A stretch of 34,935 nt of DNA, taken from positions 1-34,935 of the forward strand of contig JAEXHA010000122.1 of the NCBI GenBank assembly GCA_023450335.1, in the 5' to 3' direction. This document shows positions 31,499 through 34,935 of this stretch, in pieces. How positions within the stretch are numbered: the stretch's first letter is position 1; each line of letters opens with the position of its first letter. The notes below the pieces were generated by a model. That model did not search any database and was not told the origin of the DNA. It worked only from the letters and a program-made list of their open reading frames with translations. Made by a program: the position numbers and the translations under genes. The DNA comes from Actinomycetes bacterium (GTDB taxonomy: Bacteria; Actinomycetota; Actinomycetes; Actinomycetales; Microbacteriaceae).

Positions 31499-33219
31499 GC
31501 CTCGGCATCCCCCGCCCGCGGCGCCCCCTCCGGTGCATCCCCCGCCCGCGGCACCACCGCCGCCCCGGCATCCATCATCGGCACGTTCAGCCCGCGCTCA
31601 CGGGCGACCTCGACGGCACGGTCGTAGCCGGCATCCACGTGACGCATGACGCCGGTGCCGGGGTCGTTGACCAGCACCCGGGCGAGCTTCTCGGCCGCCA
31701 GGTCCGACCCGTCCGCGACGATCACCTGCCCGGCGTGGATCGACCGGCCGATGCCCACGCCCCCGCCGTGGTGGATCGAGACCCACGACGCCCCCGAGGC
31801 CGTGTTCAGCAGTGCGTTCAGCAGCGGCCAGTCGGCGATGGCGTCCGAGCCGTCGGCCATCGCCTCGGTCTCGCGGTAGGGCGAGGCGACCGACCCCGCG
31901 TCGAGGTGGTCGCGGCCGATCACGATGGGCCCGGCCAGCTCGCCCGAGGCCACCATCTCGTTGAACTTCAGGCCGGCCAGGTGCCGCTCCCGGTACCCGA
32001 GCCAGCAGATGCGCGCCGGCAGCCCTTCGAAATGCACGGCGTCGCCGGCCTTGTCGAGCCAGCGCACCAGGCCCGCGTTGTCGGGGAACAGCTCGCGCAC
32101 GGCGCGGTCGGTCTTGTGGATGTCGTCGGGGTCGCCCGACAGCGCGACCCAGCGGAACGGCCCGCGTCCCTCGGCGAACTGCGGCCGGATGTATGCCGGC
32201 ACGAACCCCGGAAAGGCGAACGCGTTCTCGAATCCGCCCAGCTTCGCCTCGGCGCGGATCGAGTTGCCGTAGTCGAACACCGCGGCGCCGGCGTCTTGGA
32301 ATCCCACCATCGCCGCGACGTGCCGCGCCATCGACGCCCGCGCCGCGGCGGTGAAAGCCTCCGGATCGCGCTCGGCCTCGTCGCGCCAGTGGTCGAAGGC
32401 GATGGATGCCGGCAGGTACGCCAGCGGATCGTGCGCACTGGTCTGGTCTGTGACGATGTCGATGGCGACACCGCGCGCGAGCAGCAGGGGGTAGACCTCG
32501 GCGGCGTTGCCGACCACCCCGACGGATAGTGCCTCGCCGGCATCTTTGGCGGCGAGGACGCGGGCCACCGCCTCGTCGAGCGAGGAGGTGTACTGGTCAA
32601 GGTAGCCATGGTCGACGCGGCGGGCAAGTCTCGATTCGTCGACGTCGACGATCAGCACCGCTCCCCCGTTGAGGGTGACGGCGAGAGGCTGCGCGCCGCC
32701 CATACCGCCGGCCCCCGCGGTGAGGGTGAGGGTGCCGGCCAGGTCGTCGCGGCCGAGGGAGCGGGCCACGGCGGCGAAGGTCTCGTACGTGCCCTGCAGG
32801 ATGCCCTGCGTGCCGATGTAGATCCATGACCCGGCGGTCATCTGCCCGTACATGGTCAGACCCAGCTGCTCGAGGCGGCGGAACTCGGGCCAGGTCGCCC
32901 AGTCGCCCACGAGGTTCGAGTTGGCGATGAGCACGCGCGGGGCCCACTCGTGCGTGCGGAACACGCCCACGGGCTTGCCGGACTGCACCAGCAGCGTCTC
33001 GTCCGGCTCGAGCTCGTCGAGGGTGCGCACGGTCGCGTCGTAGGCCTCCCACGACCGAGCGGCGCGGCCGGTGCCGCCGTACACCACGAGGTCTTCGGGG
33101 TGCTCGGCGACCTCGGGGTCGAGGTTGTTCATGAGCATGCGCTTGGCGGCCTCGGCGCCCCAGCTCTTCGCGGTGCGCTGGGGGCCGCGCGGAGCGCGGA
33201 CGGTGCGGGGTTCGGTCAC
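31495..33219 (-). CDS. hutU: Urocanate hydratase
   Basis: A 574-residue enzyme converting urocanate to 4-imidazolone-5-propionate with tightly bound NAD+. Signature stretches include LMNNLDPEVAEHPEDLVVYGGTGRAARSWE, MTAGSWIYIGTQGILQGTYETF, TAGAGGMGGAQPLAVTLNGG, GLPARICWLGYRERHLAGLKFNEMV and SIHHGGGVGIGRSIHAGQV (each in part). A GTG start at 33219 follows GAGGAGG and overlaps the hutH stop by GTGA. The C-terminal tail carries a duplicated PRAGDA motif encoded by an 18-bp direct repeat (31505-31522 and 31535-31552), making it slightly longer than usual. Confidence 0.96.
   Translation of the reverse strand: MTEPRTVRAPRGPQRTAKSWGAEAAKRMLMNNLDPEVAEHPEDLVVYGGTGRAARSWEAYDATVRTLDELEPDETLLVQSGKPVGVFRTHEWAPRVLIANSNLVGDWATWPEFRRLEQLGLTMYGQMTAGSWIYIGTQGILQGTYETFAAVARSLGRDDLAGTLTLTAGAGGMGGAQPLAVTLNGGAVLIVDVDESRLARRVDHGYLDQYTSSLDEAVARVLAAKDAGEALSVGVVGNAAEVYPLLLARGVAIDIVTDQTSAHDPLAYLPASIAFDHWRDEAERDPEAFTAAARASMARHVAAMVGFQDAGAAVFDYGNSIRAEAKLGGFENAFAFPGFVPAYIRPQFAEGRGPFRWVALSGDPDDIHKTDRAVRELFPDNAGLVRWLDKAGDAVHFEGLPARICWLGYRERHLAGLKFNEMVASGELAGPIVIGRDHLDAGSVASPYRETEAMADGSDAIADWPLLNALLNTASGASWVSIHHGGGVGIGRSIHAGQVIVADGSDLAAEKLARVLVNDPGTGVMRHVDAGYDRAVEVARERGLNVPMMDAGAAVVPRAGDAPEGAPRAGDAEA
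31505..31552. repeat. 18-bp direct repeat in the 3' end of hutU
   Basis: GCATCCCCCGCCCGCGGC occurs perfectly at 31505-31522 and 31535-31552, with a 30-bp period. It encodes the repeated PRAGDA in the HutU tail and suggests a recent slippage or duplication. Confidence 0.85.
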
Positions 33220-34799
33220 GGCATCCTCCTCGATGCGGAATCGGTGGTCACTGCGGCGGTGTCCAGCACCGTGCGCACCACCTCGGCGACGGCGCCCGAG
33301 GCGACGAGACCGGTGACGGCCTCGATGTCGGGCGAGACGAAGCGGTCCGGTCCGGGCCCGTCGGCCGCGGTGCGCACCAGGTCGCGCACGGCGCCGGTGC
33401 CCGGTCCGGGCTGCAGGGGCGCGCGCAGGTCGAGGGCGCGGCATCCGGTGATCAGTTCGATCGCGAGCACACGGGCCAGCCCGTCGATCGCGCGGCGCAG
33501 CTTCCGGGCGGCGGCCCAGCCCATCGACACGTGGTCCTCCTGCATGGCCGACGATGGGATCGAGTCGACCGAGGCCGGCACGGCGAGGCGCTTGAGCTCC
33601 GAGACGATGCCGGCCGCCGCGTACTGGGCGATCATGAGCCCGGAGTCGACGCCCACTTCGTCGGCGAGGAATGGCGGCAGCCCCTGGCTGCGGCTGCGGT
33701 CGAGCGCCCGGTCGGTGCGGCGTTCGGCGATGGAGGCGAGGTCGGCGACGGCGATCGCGAGGAAGTCGAGCACGTAGCCGACCGGCGCACCGTGGAAGTT
33801 GCCGTTGGATTCGACGCGGCCGTCGGGTGTGATGACGGGGTTGTCGACGGTGGATGCCAGTTCGCGCGCCGCGATGGTCCGCGCGTGGTCGACGGTGTCC
33901 CGCGCCGCTCCGTGCACCTGCGGCGAGCAGCGCAGCGAGTAGGCGTCCTGCACCCGGGTGCACACCGCGGGGTCGCGGTGGCTGGCCGCGATCGGCGAGT
34001 CGGCCAGCAGTGCGCGCAGGTGCGCGGCCGAGGCGGCCTGGCCCACCTGGGGGCGCAGGGCCATGAGGTCGGCGGCGAACACGGAGTCGGTGCCCAGCTG
34101 GGACTCGACCGAGATGGCCGCGGCGGCATCGGCGGTCAGCAGCAGCGCGTCGAGGTCGCTGACGGCCAGGGCCAGCATGCCGAGCATGCCGTCGGTGCCG
34201 TTGATGAGGGCCAGGCCCTCCTTCTCCTCGAGCACCAGCGGGGTGATGCCTGCGGCTGCGAGGGCGTCGGCGGCGTCCGCTTCTTCTCCGTCGCGGGTGC
34301 GGACGTGGCCCTCGCCCATCGCGGCCAGCGCGACGTGTGACAGCGGGGCGAGGTCCCCCGAGCAGCCCAGTGACCCGTACTCGCGCACGATCGGGGTGAT
34401 GCCGGAGTTGAGCATCGCCGCATAGGTGTCGACGACGACGGGGCGAACGCCGGTGCGGCCGGATGCCAGGGTCTGCAGTCGCAGCAACTGCAGCGCCCGC
34501 ACGACCTCGGTCCCGATCTCGGGCCCGGTGCCGGCGGCGTGTGAACGGATGAGACTCGCCTGCAGCTGCCGGCGCCGTTCGGGGGCGATGAAAGTGGTTG
34601 CGAGGGCGCCGAACCCGGTCGAGATGCCGTAGTGCGGCTCGGGGTCGTCGGCGAGCCGTTCGACGAGCGCGCGGGTGGTGGCGATGCGGTCGAGGGCTTC
34701 GGCAGAGATCTCGACGCGGGCGCCATGCCGCGCGACGGCGACGACATCGGCGATCGTGAGGACGTCGGCGCCCACGGTGATGGTGACGCTGCTGGTCAT
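33216..34799 (-). CDS. hutH: Histidine ammonia-lyase
   Basis: A 527-residue lyase that removes ammonia from histidine to give urocanate, the first step of the pathway. The catalytic Tyr is in HYGISTGFG (Tyr57). The MIO cofactor site reads GSLGCSGDLAPLSH with Cys146-Ser147-Gly148 in place of the common Ala-Ser-Gly triad; the Ser and Gly that form the ring are kept. Further landmarks are SNGNFHGAPVGYVLDF and SSAMQEDHVSMGW. ATG 34799 is chosen because the upstream frame is low-complexity and overlaps the divergent gene. It is the first gene of the hutH-hutU-hutI operon. Confidence 0.95.
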   Translation of the reverse strand: MTSSVTITVGADVLTIADVVAVARHGARVEISAEALDRIATTRALVERLADDPEPHYGISTGFGALATTFIAPERRRQLQASLIRSHAAGTGPEIGTEVVRALQLLRLQTLASGRTGVRPVVVDTYAAMLNSGITPIVREYGSLGCSGDLAPLSHVALAAMGEGHVRTRDGEEADAADALAAAGITPLVLEEKEGLALINGTDGMLGMLALAVSDLDALLLTADAAAAISVESQLGTDSVFAADLMALRPQVGQAASAAHLRALLADSPIAASHRDPAVCTRVQDAYSLRCSPQVHGAARDTVDHARTIAARELASTVDNPVITPDGRVESNGNFHGAPVGYVLDFLAIAVADLASIAERRTDRALDRSRSQGLPPFLADEVGVDSGLMIAQYAAAGIVSELKRLAVPASVDSIPSSAMQEDHVSMGWAAARKLRRAIDGLARVLAIELITGCRALDLRAPLQPGPGTGAVRDLVRTAADGPGPDRFVSPDIEAVTGLVASGAVAEVVRTVLDTAAVTTDSASRRMP

Positions 34800-34819
34800 G
34801 CTCTGATTCCACCCCGAGT

Positions 34820-34851
34820 GGATGCCGGGGGCCAGGCGTCCGTGGCATCCT
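34820..34851. promoter_or_regulatory. Intergenic inverted repeat between hutH and the divergent gene
   Basis: GGATGCC (34820-34826) and GGCATCC (34844-34850) form a 7-bp inverted repeat with 17 bp between arms, in the 58-nt divergent promoter region. CATCCT (34846-34851) is a -10-like hexamer at -12 to -7 of the GTG at 34858. GGATGCC is a common word in this DNA, which lowers confidence. Confidence 0.3.
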
Positions 34852-34857
34852 GTGTCT

Positions 34858-34935
34858 GTGATCCCAGACACGGCAGGTGACGCGACCGCCCGCGAGGAGG
34901 GCGCTCGTGCGCGCGCGGACGGCGCACGCACGCAC
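34858..34935 (+). CDS. Start of an unidentified gene divergent from hutH (partial)
   Basis: A reading frame begins with GTG at 34858 (VIPDTAGDATAREEGARARADGA in part) and runs open to the window edge, 26 codons. There is no ribosome binding site, but a leaderless-type -10 hexamer lies 6 nt upstream. A divergent regulator or another hut gene is common at this position, but the visible residues show no domain. Confidence 0.45.
   Translation, partial: MIPDTAGDATAREEGARARADGARTH

Noticed and set aside
34820..34850. GGATGCC/GGCATCC inverted repeat as a confident hut operator
   Set aside because: The word GGATGCC recurs throughout the window, so the pairing may be chance; kept only as a low-confidence site.
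1..34935. CRISPR arrays, tRNA/rRNA genes, insertion sequences, prophage or integrase genes
   Set aside because: None seen: no regularly spaced repeats, no cloverleaf-type sequence and no transposase or integrase motifs in either strand.

Overview
The window is about 70% G+C with GTG/ATG starts, tightly packed genes, a class Ib ribonucleotide reductase operon (nrdHIEF) and leaderless-type promoters. Together with the protein sequences this points to a chromosome of an actinobacterium, most likely Microbacteriaceae (Microbacterium-like); that placement is inferred from sequence character, not from a search. No tRNA, rRNA, CRISPR array, transposase or prophage gene was seen.

Layout. 1-1492: the 3' end of an RsmC/RlmG-type methyltransferase, a DUF3817 membrane protein and a convergent MarR regulator. 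1558-4626: a metal module of a free-standing HMA metallochaperone, a P1B-type ATPase with a CPG motif, and a Crp/Fnr regulator. An FNR-type site lies at class II promoter spacing upstream, suggesting the regulator controls its own operon. 4755-7236 (minus): MacB-like permease, ATPase and TetR, with a GTCGAC operator array over the promoter. 7401-7787: a VOC protein. 7812-19164: a LysR regulator and a divergent ten-gene operon holding a complete peptide-type ABC importer, a PDR-type reductase, an amidohydrolase, a Rieske protein, a second amidohydrolase that has lost metal-site residues, and an esterase. It looks like an undescribed uptake-and-catabolism system; no terminal oxygenase is present.

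19240-23851 (minus): nrdH-nrdI-nrdE-nrdF, interrupted by a complete-looking GIY-YIG/NUMOD3 homing endonuclease gene placed exactly between nrdE and nrdF and overlapping the nrdF start. Its upstream region (23852-24202) carries possible NrdR and DnaA-box-like sites. 24203-28675: four plus-strand genes (MFS transporter, alpha/beta hydrolase, acyl-CoA dehydrogenase-like flavoprotein, DUF445 membrane protein), each with a -10-like hexamer 6-7 nt before its start codon.

28683-34799: histidine utilisation. hutG (plus) and a SixA-like phosphatase face the minus-strand operon hutH-hutU-hutI. These enzymes would take histidine through urocanate and imidazolone propionate to formiminoglutamate and glutamate. 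A 67-bp palindromic repeat occurs twice, once between sixA and hutI and once in-frame inside hutI, where it adds a peptide segment to the enzyme. This resembles the protein-embedded palindromic elements of Rickettsia. The window ends in the start of a divergent gene upstream of hutH.

The observations most worth following are the coding palindromic repeat, the homing endonuclease in the nrd operon, the redox/amidohydrolase operon with its degenerate paralogue, and the FNR-site/metal-ATPase circuit.
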